NCBI RefSeq assembly: GCF_019925205.1
Contig: NC_083564.1
Location: 11,475,491-11,539,490 of the forward strand
From: Metopolophium dirhodum
Lineage: Eukaryota > Arthropoda > Insecta > Hemiptera > Aphididae
Direction: 5' to 3'
DNA: 64,000 bases
The notes under the pieces are model-generated. The model was not told where the DNA came from, did not search any database, and saw only the letters and a program-made list of their open reading frames with translations. Shown here piece after piece: positions 26,000 through 38,462 of the stretch (the stretch's first letter is position 1; each line of letters starts with the position of its first letter). Made by a program: the position numbers and the translations under genes.

Positions 26000-27982
26000 A
26001 TTTTCAATTGTATTCAAAATGAATAGTTTTCAAAAAAGCCGTGAAAAACAAAAGAAAAACCAAGGAAAAACAGAAATTTTTACGCAAAATTGGTTTTCGA
26101 GAAAATCGATTTTGGTTTTTGGTGCAACTCTAAAACAAAGGACCGTAGATACATGACATTTCGACTGAATGTTTATATTAGCATTTTCTATACACTATAA
26201 TATTTCCAAATATTTTGATTTATTTTTAGCTGTTTACGGACATTTTAAGTTTCCATTTTTTTTAGTTTTTTTTTCCATATATATCAATAAAATGTTATTT
26301 GTTCGTTAAAAAAGCTTGAAAATTTAATACCTATTAGATTCTGAGCGGAGCGTAGCGAGGAATCTAATGGTTTTACAATGATGTTTATTTCTTTTTCTTT
26401 TTTATTCTGTAAACACTTTTTCTCCCTCTAAACTTGCTCAAAAGTATCAAGTATAGCATTTTTTCTGAAAGGTAATATTCTTGAGCTGGTACTTTAGAGA
26501 GGTCATTTTTCGGTTTTCGAAACGCTACTCGAAATAAAAGCGGTTAAAGGAGAAAAAATCGATTTCACGATTTTATAATATTAAATAATTACGGACGACG
26601 TTTTCTACCAGAAATATTGCTTCAAATGAAAAATGACAAGAGATATTTTTTGTTGTATTTTTGATTTTGTTCCTTGAGGTTCAAAGTTCGGACAGTTTAA
26701 GCCATTTTTGAGCTATTTATTTGAGTTTTTTTGTTGTAATTCGGTTAAAAACATTCGTAAAAACTTGAAATTTGGGTTTTTTACTTATATTAGCCTTACC
26801 CAGACATGGAAAAATTTTTGTTTCAAAACATTTGAGCGACTTATGAGCTTTTTCTTTTCTTTTATATTTTTTTTCATTTTTATGATATTTCCTAATTATA
26901 AATTATAGTTATAATTATATAAATTACCTATATATATAAATCGTTCTTAAGCTGTTCTTAAAACGCTTTGTTTATCACTATAGAAACGAATAAAATTAAA
27001 TAAAAAAGATTCCCTCGTCCGCTCTGAGTCTTTTTATCGAATGCGCTAACCTACTTTTTTTTATAGTATATTGTTTCAAAAGCAGATAAAAAAAATTAAA
27101 AATCTACAATTTTTTTTATAAGCATTTAAAGTTCAAATATTGACAAAATACGTAAAAATGACGAAAATTTACAAATTATATTGAGTTAGAATTTCATAAA
27201 AAATTTTCTTTTTAAATCTAAGATTCGAAAATGTAATACAAGACTTGTCTACCCTTATCAAAAAAAAAAAATGTTTACAAGAAAGTCAAATTTAATTTTT
27301 TGAGCGTTTGAAATTCATATTTTTACAACATTAGATATTCACTCGATTTCTCATGTAAAGATTTTCTTATTTTGTTGTAATTAAAAACGAATGACTGTAG
27401 ATACTTGAAAATTTCACTGAATGTTAATATTAGCATTTTCTATACACCATACAATTTTGAAAATTAATTGACTCTTTTTGAGCTTTTTATGGACCATTTC
27501 AATTTTTTTTTTTAATTTTTTCTATAAATACCAATAATATTTTATTTGTTGGGCCAAAAAGTGTGAAAATTTAATGCAAGGGTCCTGATATATTGTTATA
27601 ATAGCAGTTGAAAAATATTAAAAATACATAGGTACAATTTTTCTTACTTAGCATTTAAACTTCGAATTTTGACAAAATGTATCAATATTAAAATTGAATT
27701 GTTATTTTTTAGTTAAAAATTTATAAAATGTTCAACTTTTATAGCTAAGGATTGACAATTTAAAACAAGATTCTACGTAAGTTGGTTATATATAAATTAC
27801 TTTATTCACAATAATATCATTAAATATACTTATAGTAATATCATATGCTGGCTGACCGTTTTCGCTCAGAATCGTTTTTCTTATACAGTGATATTATATC
27901 ATTGAATTCAAATTTAACACCATCCATTACAGTGACCCAATTGTAACCTACTGTACAGCAGAGCGACACCCACTTGCCCACC
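26000..27982 (-). mobile_element. Long copy of the 'ctgagcggag' repeat family, with internal direct repeats
   Basis: The left boundary at about 26336 is 'agattctgagcggagcg', which folds with 'gaatct' 18 bases further on. The right part contains 'cgctcagaatcg' (about 27863-27874) and ends at 27982 with 'cacccacttgcccacc'. Segments at about 26160-26335 and 27410-27590 are direct repeats of each other ('attagcattttctatacac' through 'gaaaatttaat'), so the region is a composite of more than one insertion or has an internal duplication. No transposase or reverse transcriptase frame survives. Confidence 0.55.
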
Positions 27983-28779
27983 TTTTTTTTTACCTTGTGC
28001 TATAATTATAGTACTTTGAATATAATATTGTTAGCAGTAAATATCGTGGATACCGGCGTTAATTAGTAGTTTATAATTTACTATATACAGCATTAAATAT
28101 CGATATAAACACCCTACTAATTGCGGTGACGCTTTTGGAAATAATACTGCGTGTACTGAAAGTTTTACAAACGAAGATCGTTTTACAATAAGTCAATAAT
28201 ACATAATAGGTATAGGTAAATATATTATTTGTAATTCGACCCGACCTCATTGACATTGAGAAATAATATTGTGTCTGTCTCCTATACCTTTTATCTATAG
28301 GTAAATATAGGTTTGATATCTAACACTTCTTTACGTTTATTATAGATAGAAATTAGTTACGCGTAAAGATCATTTTATTGAAAACTCGCGCATGACCTAA
28401 ACATTTACGACTAAGCCATATTATGTTGCATATTTCTTCATTCAAACCTATAATGGACTGCTTAATGCAATAATGCTTTATATGCGTACGCTTAGGTAAT
28501 TAGTTGTATTCTCGTATAGGGTATTATAGGGCTGTGTATTTGTAGAAAAATGCATATTTTTTAGTTTGTTGTAAAATTTAGATTTCCTAACGAAAAGTTT
28601 GAATTATATAACATCAATTTAAAATTGTGAAACTTTTATTTTGTATTTTTAGTAAAATCAAATTGTAATTGTACAGATTTTCTATTTTATTTTCTATAGA
28701 TTTTAAGTTTTCCTTAATTTTTATTTTGTTTTTCCCGGTGCTTTTGAAAACTATAGGTACTGAAGATTTTAAATTTTGA

Positions 28780-28985
28780 CCTCACCAATGCATCTACTAG
28801 ATTCATTTTCCCATCGGACAAAATACTGAAGTTGAAAATCAAAGCATTATTTTGACTACTTATCATGTACACTGCAGGCATAATAAATAAAAAATTAAAA
28901 CGAAATTAAAACAAATAAAACACACATAACTGTAAAATCAATACATTCTTTGTAGAGCTCCGAATCTAAAATATATATTAAATTA
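28780..28985 (+). mobile_element. Inverted fragment of the same repeat family
   Basis: The stretch 'cattttcccatcggacaaa' through 'gttgaaaatcaaagca', and the terminal 'ctgtaaaatcaatacattc' with 'gctccgaatctaaaata', match the reverse complement of the 22.35-22.6 kb copy. The match is diverged but in the right order. Confidence 0.45.
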
Positions 28986-30049
28986 GTTTAAGTATTTCTA
29001 TTTAATATTCTATTTAATATTACTTAATACTTAATACCATTGATAAATACTTAAATTAAATGTAATATTTAGCTTCATTAATACATAACAGAAATGTGTT
29101 ATAAACGTAAAATAATATCATTGATGTGAAAATAAAATTTATTCAGTGAGTATATTAATATGTGTTGTTTGTTTTATGAATTTAATATATTTAACACAAA
29201 ATGTTGCCAGATGATAGTCGTATATAGAAAAAAAAAATCGTGTTATTAATGTAATCATAACAATTTTATGCGTATTTGCAGACCACTCCCCCCCCCCTTT
29301 ATTTTTATTGAATTTTCAAAATAATTTTAGTGATTTGAAATGTATTTTTAAAGGTCTTATGATTATTAAATTTGCAGTCCTAATGATTAGACTCAAGTTA
29401 ATAATATACGATAAATAATATATTTGTTATACATTTTAGCATATGTTCGTTCACTTTAGTTTCAATGTTAGTTTTGATATTAGAGTGAATTGACCTAATA
29501 TCAAACTTTTAAGTAAGAAAATTATCTGTGCTTAAACGTCGCTGATTTTTTTATATTTTCATTTACAAGCAAGATAGAAAAATATAAAAATACAAATGCT
29601 CATAGCTCGCTTGAAAATTAAAATACCGAATAAAAGCTGACGCTTAAGCATAGATCATGTTCTTAACTAAAAGTTTGATAATAGGTAAGTTCATTCTAAT
29701 ATAAAAACTAACAGCACACTATCGAAACTATAGTGAACGAAAATTTGTTATGCCACACGGAGACAACAATAATTAATGCATGGTTAGTGTCATCTTAAGA
29801 ATATTATTTCACTCGAATAGTGTGACAAATTGTATGTAATTGCGATCGGTATTCGTAGAACCGAATCGACTCAATCTCGGAATCAACAAACACACGACTC
29901 TAGAGAATAAAGATTAGAATGCAATTAAAAATAATCCAAAAATGTATAATTAATAAACATTTAAACTCTTGTAAACGGCCTAGACGCTATGTTTAATTGA
30001 AGTATGTTTTCCAAAGTCTAAAAACGCGTTTATTAAAATAATCATAATA

Positions 30050-30172
30050 ATATTGTACCTACGTGAAACTGGCACTACAAAGTTGGCACAATAATCTAAA
30101 ACCATTCCAACAAACTGTACTCGGAGTTGTTGGAAAATTGTTGGAATTTGTTGGTTTCACGTAGCTGGTTAA
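30050..30172. repeat. Short inverted-repeat element (about 110 bp)
   Basis: Outer arms ctacgtgaaac and gtttcacgtag form a perfect 11-bp inverted repeat at 30058-30068 and 30155-30165. Inner 'ttccaacaaact' and 'ttgttggaa' segments can pair as well. The size and shape fit a very small MITE, but no clear target duplication was found. Confidence 0.45.
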
Positions 30173-30728
30173 TATTGTGACGAGTCGTTTTAACGTATTA
30201 ACACTACATTTTAAATCATCATCAAATAACGCGATCTGTCGATGTTGAAGGAAACGGGATGTGACCTCGCGGCAATAAATTATTCTCAATTCGACACATA
30301 ATATTATTAATACATATTACCTAATTGTCATCAACGTAAACACGCTGAAGGTGTCTGTTCCATATAATATACATAACATTATATAAAAAAAAATCAAACG
30401 AATACTGAATTAGAATACATACCTACTCACGAATATAATATAATAATATGGTTACACGGGTGAAAATAACCTTCGTCTAGGTAGTTGTTGGTTAACTTTT
30501 CAAGTTCATTGTTAATGACGAAAATAATCCATCCGAGATGCATTTTAAATCTAAAACAAGGCCCGTTTCACAGCCACACGTATGATATTATGGTTATATA
30601 ATTCAGATAACTCTGTAGGTAAGTGTTACTAACGTGTAATTACCTATAAGTATATACTATAATGCTAATTACTACAGCTAGTGGGATAAGAAGGAATTTA
30701 TTGTAGGATCAATTTTTAACCAAATCTT

Positions 30729-30760
30729 TAATTATTATTATTATTATTATTATTATTATT
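30729..30760. repeat. (ATT)n microsatellite
   Basis: About ten trinucleotide units, followed by a poly-T tract. Confidence 0.9.
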
Positions 30761-31104
30761 TTTTTTTTCATGAAAGTTGCACAATAATTAGGTACTCATT
30801 GTGTGACCCTATATCAATAATCTTAAAAAAAAAATAACTTCTTTTTAACTGAGTTAAGTTCATATTTTTTTCAAGATGAACATTTAACTTTTTGAGATAA
30901 AATATGTATTGTTTGTTAACTTATTTTTTTTTAATGTTGACCTAACTTAACTAACGTAAGTTAATTATTTCTCTTGCCCGCCTTTGGGTACAGCACAGAT
31001 TAGAAAAACGTGAATAAACAATGTTTGAATAAAGCGTGATATTGGGACAATTTGTTAATTAATCTATAAATTATTATAACAATAATAATAAATGAATCGC
31101 CAAG

Positions 31105-31317
31105 TGCAGAAAGGGGATAGGTCCATTTTTATAACTTTTCAGGAGAGACAAAAAACGAAATCATAGCGTGACCCTTTTCTGTACTAACTGAAACTTCCAA
31201 ACACTATATTTAGCGTTTAGATAGTAGGATTTGACTCCTTTCTGCAGTAAACGAGTGCTTAATGAAACATGATGACAAAATCAAAATTGATAAAAATGGA
31301 CTTGTCCCCTTTCTGCA
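31105..31317. mobile_element. MITE with 28-bp terminal inverted repeats
   Basis: The left arm at 31105-31132 begins tgcagaaagggg; the right arm at 31290-31317 ends cccctttctgca. The arms are complementary over 28 bases with two mismatches, and the whole element is 213 bp. Internal copies of 'cctttctg' lie near 31170 and 31240. There is no coding capacity. No clean target-site duplication was seen, so the superfamily is undetermined. Confidence 0.7.
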
Positions 31318-31329
31318 TATACGAATCAA

Positions 31330-33280
31330 GTATGGATACTTGAATTGAACAAGTTGTTATAGTGTTTATTACGAAAAATTATTACGTACCTAGGCTATAA
31401 CACATTACAAATGGACATTTATTATACATAAAGGCAAAACAGCGCTTGACATTGGGATTCTATATTGAATGTTTTACACATAAACACAATAACGGAATAA
31501 CACACCGTCTTGCATACTATTATCATTTGTTGTATCACAATAAACCGAAAATGTCAATAATATATTATGTTTATACCAAACAATACTTTGTTCTTGTACA
31601 TTTTATTATATAATCATTTTTAATTACTATACTGTAAAATATCTGTTTGATGACGATATTTATAATTAAACATTTTTAAATCATATAATTAATAAATTGT
31701 TAAACTAATATTTGTCGTAGCAGTTTGTAGTCATCCATAATGTGACTTATTCGTCTCACGATGAAATGGGTCTAAAATAGTTGAAAGTGAATAAAAAAAA
31801 AAATTCAAGTGGCATTTGAAACTGCGATTAGTAAGTATAGGCATTTGTATATTTGTAAAGATTTTCTTATTTTACAACATACAATTCGTTGTGTATATTA
31901 TAATATCGTTTATTACCTATTATAGGTACCTACTATATTATAATTATTTATATAAAGTTCCACTTAAACGGCGGTGCAAGCCAAACGCAAAACTTACGAG
32001 GTGGGTACAAATTTCGATTTGAAAATACACCACATGATGCATTCAAATATTGCAATACAATAACACGAAATATAATATCTATTGCACGTGTTCAGTATAC
32101 ATTATAATAGATGCATAATCGTCATAACCAGATTTTCAGGCGTTATTTTTTTTAAAATAAAAATCCATAATATACACGTTCGACCTTCAAAACGTTTCGT
32201 ACAAAACAATATTTTGACGTATTTATTACACACGTTGTCATTATGATCAGATACAGGTCGGATAATACGTAGAAGGTATATTAGGTATTGATTATTGAAC
32301 TCGTCATAGTATATTAGATATTATAAATTATGTAATATTTTTGAGTGACGATATTATGAAATGCTAAAATATTGCTAATATTATTGACTATTGTTATTTT
32401 CTTACAAAAAATGATACAATTGTAAATTGTAGTACAGTAAACTATATAGTCATAACTCATAGTTCGTAAATCGTTTAGCGTTTATACATACTGAACAACC
32501 TGTAACTGAATAAAGTTATAGTGATCGATGATCAGACATCTCTGAAAGGTTACATTTTTAACAATTTAACGCTTAGTGTTTAAAATTAAACCTAAACATT
32601 CAAACTATTTTGGAGACACTGAACTTATATAACAGTTTTTTTTAGTTTTAAAACATAACTATCTATAATATAATGTCATAGTCATTGTATGGTTTTTGTG
32701 CATCATGTATCTAATAATATACATATCTGATATTGTCAAATCTAAGATACATCAAGACTTGTTTGAATATTTTAGGAGTAGGTATATGTATTATTTTTGT
32801 ATGAAATGTCCAACCAACATTACTAAACAGAGACGCAGAGTATAAAACCATTATATCTACGTATTGTGTATACATTACAATATACTCTATGACGTATAAA
32901 ATCGGTGACGGTTAACATTGAGCGATAAAATAACCATCATAATACCTAGGTAGTATAATATTATATAAGCTGCAGACATATATAATGTTCTCCGTTTGTG
33001 CGAATTCTCAAAAAATGGGTAGTAGTTACTAGTTAAGGAGACGTTACAGTGACATTTGTTGTGTCCATCTTACAAGTGCGTATCATACCAAATTGTACAC
33101 TCATTAAAGTGTGTTATGAGTATTTTAAGATATACAAACAATTCAAAATTTTAAAATACTCATAACTCACTTTAAAATTAAAATATAATAAAAAGCCTGT
33201 GTCATTGCCTAGATAATAACCTTACCTTTAAATTATATAAGAAATCAATTCACTCTAATTCTTAAACTAACGGAGGTAAA
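31330..33280. other. Gene-free A+T-rich stretch
   Basis: No supportable gene or element recognised. Confidence 0.55.
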
Positions 33281-33730
33281 CGTGATCCGCTGAGCAACAA
33301 AAAATTAACACAATCCACATACTTATATATTGGTCCAAAAATTTACAATATCCTACCAATAGAAATTAAAGAAAACAACTCTTTTAAGATTCTTAAAAAT
33401 AAAATTACACTTTGGCTATTACAAGAACAAAATATAGACAGACTCAAATATATAGACAAACATATAGGATTACTGCATTATTTATCATATTAGTTGTACG
33501 ACTTTAGTAATTATTGTTAATCTTAGTTTTATATTACCTGCATATTATATTGTATTATTTAACTACACAATTTTTTACATAATACTTTATTATAATATTG
33601 TTTTATATAAACAAAGAAAAGAAAATATATATTTACTTAGATTATTAATATTATAGTTTGAATAAAAAATTTGATATTGGCAGCAAAGGGCCTAAATGGC
33701 CTATAATGCTATAAAAAAAAAAAAAAAAAT
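33281..33730 (+). mobile_element. 5'-truncated non-LTR retrotransposon (LINE) 3' end
   Basis: An open frame without its own start (33281-33493, 70 codons plus stop) encodes a C-terminal segment containing YIGPKIYNILPIEIK, then a lysine-rich stretch and LWLLQEQN. This pattern is typical of the extreme C-terminus of LINE reverse transcriptases of the Jockey/RTE kind. A 3' UTR-like region ends in a run of about 17 A (33713-33729). The catalytic reverse transcriptase region is absent, so this is a dead remnant. Confidence 0.6.
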
Positions 33731-33824
33731 TAATATTATAGTTAGGTTATGTGAGAAATGTATATTACAAATTGTAATTATTTAATTTATAAGAACTATT
33801 TAATGTATTTATATTTCAAATTGT

Positions 33825-33898
33825 GAACTAATGGACCCCCACACGAACATGTTCAGTAGGGCCCATTATTTTCTTGAAGAATAAATAAAAAAAAATGT
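33825..33898 (+). mobile_element. Possible second retroelement 3' tail
   Basis: A G+C-richer patch (ggacccccacacgaacatg) is followed by 'gaagaataaataaaaaaaa', which resembles a polyadenylation signal with an A-tail. It could be the tail of another LINE or a nested insertion; homology was not established. Confidence 0.3.
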
Positions 33899-33899
33899 T

Positions 33900-36630
33900 A
33901 CGCACTTGTAAAACGGAGACAACCAATGTCACTGAAACGTCCGCTTAATATTGCACCAAGTATATTGGACCAACAGTTTTTGGAGTACCTACCTCTTTTA
34001 TACTACACTCCGTCATCTAAACCTCAAATATATTATGCTGATACGTAAGTTATAACTCATTAGAAACGTGTTCAAATTCGATTAATATAATATATATTGA
34101 AATTCTCAGAAAAAAAATTCGCTTCAAATTATGAAATGATACTGCACGCTGTCTTTCAATGAATGAATGAAAAACTTAAAAATGAATAAGTTAACATCAT
34201 CGAGTCGTTATATAATATTATTGTATATTATATTTTATGCATATTAGGTACCTATTAATATTATTTATAATATACAAGATCACACCTGCGTTTGACTATG
34301 ATATACAAGGGCGTCGAATTTATAAATAGCTATGAAGTGTGAAGTTTATTAGGTAACCTGTTAACGAATAAAAAACGAGTGAATCGTTATGTCGGTTAAT
34401 GTTGATATCAAATTATCTGTATTTTAAATCTGTAAATAACAAGACAAAAAGTATAAACTTTCTCAGCTGCGTGGAAAAACAATGAACCGTGGATATGTCG
34501 GAGCGGCAATATTTGTCTACGAACACGTTTTCTTAGAGGTTGTCATCGTAACGTAATTATATTATTCGTTGGTTGATGGGGACACCTAGATAATGTAACG
34601 TGAAATTATTATATTATGCATCGGTTTCTAAGGGCAACCTAGCTATAGGTACTGTACAGAAAAATGAAAACCCGAAATCGGTCATAATATAATCGGTTGC
34701 TAGGGACGAACTGTAACAAAAAATAGGTCAGAAAAAAATAACACCGTATATGCACCCACCCTAAAAACATAATACTTTTGTTATAATTTCATAAATTTTT
34801 TTGTTTATGTTTTATTTATGTTCAGTTTTCTTGTGTGTTTATACATAATATAAGAATTGGTCCGCATGACCGTATGATGAAATTCAATGCGTCATGTTAA
34901 AAGAAAAATACATGAATGCTTTTTAGTAAATTTATTGTGAGTTAAGTTTTGAATGAAACGATTCACTACTTAGTCGTCCGTTCCGATAATATTACATATT
35001 TAGGATGAATCATATTATGTTTGGATTAAATTTAGATGTCTTATCAATTTAAACTATCACATACATAATCACAGAATTCGTTCAGCCTCTTGTCACTATC
35101 AATTTTTTTATTTATTTTTTATTTTTTTCAAGTGTAAAATAATACGTGAGACGGTGGAATCGCAATTCGCAACATACGATAAAAAAAGTACGGCGTAGTC
35201 GATAGCCTAAGCAATCGATAAGTTTCTTACAGGTAAAAATATGGTAATTTCCGCGGAATCGATTTACGCCCGTCATAGCGTTCAACATAAGTACAACAAA
35301 CGTATACAGTGAACAGTAATTAATTAATTGAATATGAATATTATAACTCAAATAAATTGTACAAAAATATAGCATTATATGATAATGTATATTTTTAAAT
35401 TAAATTGCGTGTTTTTATAAGAAAACGCTTACGTTTAGATGTTTGATTATAATTATCAACTTGTTTAATTTGAACGAAAATATAAAAGAAAGTGATCTAG
35501 CTATTATTATAATAATTATAATTATTATATATCAAATTATTTATAATATTTGTGTATATATAGGTACTTCTGAAGGTGACCGGTGCCAATGTAATTTTGT
35601 ACACAAAAATTATTATTAACACTGACGTTATAAGAATATAACTTCGAAGGTATGCGATGTGGATTTGGCTAAAATAGTAATTATTAATTCGTCAGACATT
35701 GGTATTGCAATAAATTGTAGTACGCAGTTGCCGTAATTAGCGATTTAGCAAAATGTACACTGTACAGGCGTTCTGTGATAGCGCTCTAAGACATTTGAAG
35801 GATCTAAACTTATTTTCGTGTCTCGATAAATATCAGCAACGACCTAAGATTTGAAGGTTATTATGTTAACGAACCATTTATCATTCGTTCGCATTCGATC
35901 AATCTAATTAGTGTATATATTTATTGTTATTTAAAACACTGTATCAAAATTAATTTAGCAAAATATGTATTTCAACTTATTTATAAAAATAAAACCAAAT
36001 GCGTTTGATTAAAATTATAATTAGTCAATGTCAATTCACTTTTCAAACGTATATAAATTATTCAGGTGCAGTCGTAAAATAAAATAGTAGCATTTTCCGT
36101 TTACCGTCATAATTCATGATACAAAATACTATTGTTCTAAGAAAGAGGGAGGGTCTAAATTGGCTAATTTCATTCATCTACGGATTGGCTCGTTTGACAT
36201 AATAATAATAATAATATATAGGTTGACATAAGGAAAAATGGGGATGGACCATGGACCTTGGTGAATCGCCGTGTAGACAAGAGTATACCTTCTGTAGAGA
36301 CGATTAGGTAGATCCGGAACAAATCTTTTTTTCAACAGACAATTCGAATTTTGTTATAACGCTGTATTTCCAATAAACAGGTTAGTAAGTTTATTCGGCA
36401 CAAGGTATATCTACTTAAAATTATACTCAAGGCAGCGCGGAATGAGTATGGCTATAATAATAATATTTGATAATTATTATGTGTATCAGCAGCAATCAGG
36501 AGGTATTCGGAAACTAAAATATTGCGTTCATATTAATATTGGTACACAACTATAGTTAACAGAAAACGAATACTATTCGTTGTAAGGCGATTTCGTGGAT
36601 GTTCCAGTGACGGAGTCACACAGCCATACA
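33900..36630. other. Gene-free stretch
   Basis: No gene, RNA or complete element recognised. Confidence 0.55.
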
Positions 36631-36866
36631 GTAAATTACAGGCGTGACCACTAATATTCATCTTGGGAGCCGCAAATTTATGAATCTAATTCGAAGCCGA
36701 GCCGCATTGTTGAGATATCTTTATAAAATCGATTATAAAATTGGGACACATTTATAACACTTATTTAACGTTTATTTATTTATAGAAATAACTTAGATCC
36801 GCACGAAACTTACTCAATAGCTACATGCGGATCGTGAGCCTCGTCGTGGCCACCCCTGGTAAATTA
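36631..36866. mobile_element. hAT-type MITE with perfect 8-bp target-site duplication
   Basis: The element occupies 36639-36858 (220 bp). Left end CAGGCGTGACCAC and right end GTGGCCACCCCTG form a 13-bp terminal inverted repeat with two mismatches. It is flanked exactly by gtaaatta at 36631-36638 and 36859-36866, an 8-bp duplication diagnostic of hAT transposition. The interior carries the words 'gggagccgcaaa' and 'gcggatcgtgagcc' and no coding frame. Confidence 0.88.
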
Positions 36867-37565
36867 TATACATATACGATTATTGTGTTATAATATATAG
36901 TATAATATGCATACATCATTATTATGTCATATACTTATATATTATATAATATATGATATTACGATGACTTATAAAGGCTATTGTCTAAAAGGCTATTTGT
37001 TGCCCCTGTTATATTTTACGGGCAACCTTCTATCCATTACCACGACAAATTTCGTGGACAAGTACCTAACTTGCTCTGATATAAAGGGACACCTTCTTGC
37101 ATAAAAAAGTTTGGTGTGTATGTGAACAATAACAGCTAATTTGTTTGCTTCCAGTATAACGAAGCAAGTAGCTCGGAACCTGGACTTGCCCCGCGTGGAC
37201 CTGGCTTGAAAATTTATTTAGGAGAGTTGGGGAGATTAAGAGTATAAAAATGTTAAGCCATCTGCCAGGTAAACTTGGAAGATTGTATCATCAAAATATA
37301 AATCCATCGTAAAATTGCAAACCATTTGTCATGTTATGCGCGATGTTTTATCGTTCGACAGAATGTTTACATTTAGTGTGCGGGAATGGAAACATTAAAA
37401 AAAGAAAAGAAATAACTAGAATGAGCGAAAAAGCAATTTGTTGTCAATCTTTTTATTACCTAGTAAAATTAATTACGGCGCAATGAGCGTGAATTTAGTT
37501 ATTAGTTATTACACATTTACATTTTACACACATTATATCTAATAATAAATAATATCATTGACGTC

Positions 37566-37725
37566 AGTGGCGTTCCCAATGGTAATGGAGAGTTGTAACC
37601 TCCCCGAAAATAGTTGACAACATCTTCACTAATAAATTATTCTCAGATAAAATTTGTCAACAATTTATTTTAACTCCCCTCCTTCCCCCCGAAAAAAACT
37701 CTGAATACACCAGACCACTATCGTT
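37566..37725. mobile_element. Degenerate hAT-like MITE
   Basis: The left end CAGTGGCGTTCCCAATGG at 37566 is of the same terminal type as the 16.1-kb MITE. The interior has paired 'cctccccgaaaat' (37600) and 'ccttccccccgaaa' (37680) segments. The right end near 37722 (ccagaccacta) is only a poor complement, and no target duplication was found. Confidence 0.35.
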
Positions 37726-38339
37726 ATTCGTTGACGCAAACCAAATTATTTATTTATATAATGTTTAAATAATTCTATACAACTCAAGATATCATTTTGA
37801 ATACAATATTATACAAATGTGTGTATTTCTGCAGTATTAAGTCCAGCTTCTCGATTTACAAAGTGACCGGATAAAGAATGGATAATAATAACTGAACGGT
37901 AGAGGTAGGTATATAATAATATTATATATTAATAAATAAATATAATAAATATTATATTAATAATATATTATTATATTATGAGATTAAGATTTTTTTAGGG
38001 GTTTAGTGTAGGCAACTCTAATGACATCGATGGTTACAGACAACAAGTTGTATCCGATATAATCGCAATGCTCAAGGAGAGCCAAAAAATCAATTTTTCC
38101 TTATAAATATTATTTTCAATAGTTAAGCTTAAGCTACGCTGGTTGAGCTTTAGTGGACAGTAAAACAAAGTCAGTACAAATTATTGTGATACATCGACGA
38201 ACTTGAACTTAAAAACAACCAATCGGTTCAAAAGTTACGTCCACTTTTTTTAGTACCAGCTGGATTTTAGTAGATACGTAATTATGTCAACTTATCTTAT
38301 CACAAATAAATTGACTTATGATATTTATTTTTTAAAATT

Positions 38340-38462
38340 TTTTTATGGAAGATTTGTGATCAAAACCGGTACATTGAACCAGAGTATCCAACAATGGGTA
38401 TGTCCAGTGTCTACCATTATTATGTCCCCGGTCCCGTGACCACTAGGCCAAGGTTATAAAAC
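38340..38462 (-). repeat. Possible tRNA-derived SINE head (box A / box B)
   Basis: On the minus strand TGGCCTAGTGG (about 38443-38453) is a perfect RNA polymerase III box A of the tRNA type. GGTTCAATGTA, about 60 bases downstream (around 38370-38380), is a weak box B. No cloverleaf could be drawn with confidence, so a functional tRNA is unlikely; a SINE head is the best reading. Confidence 0.35.
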
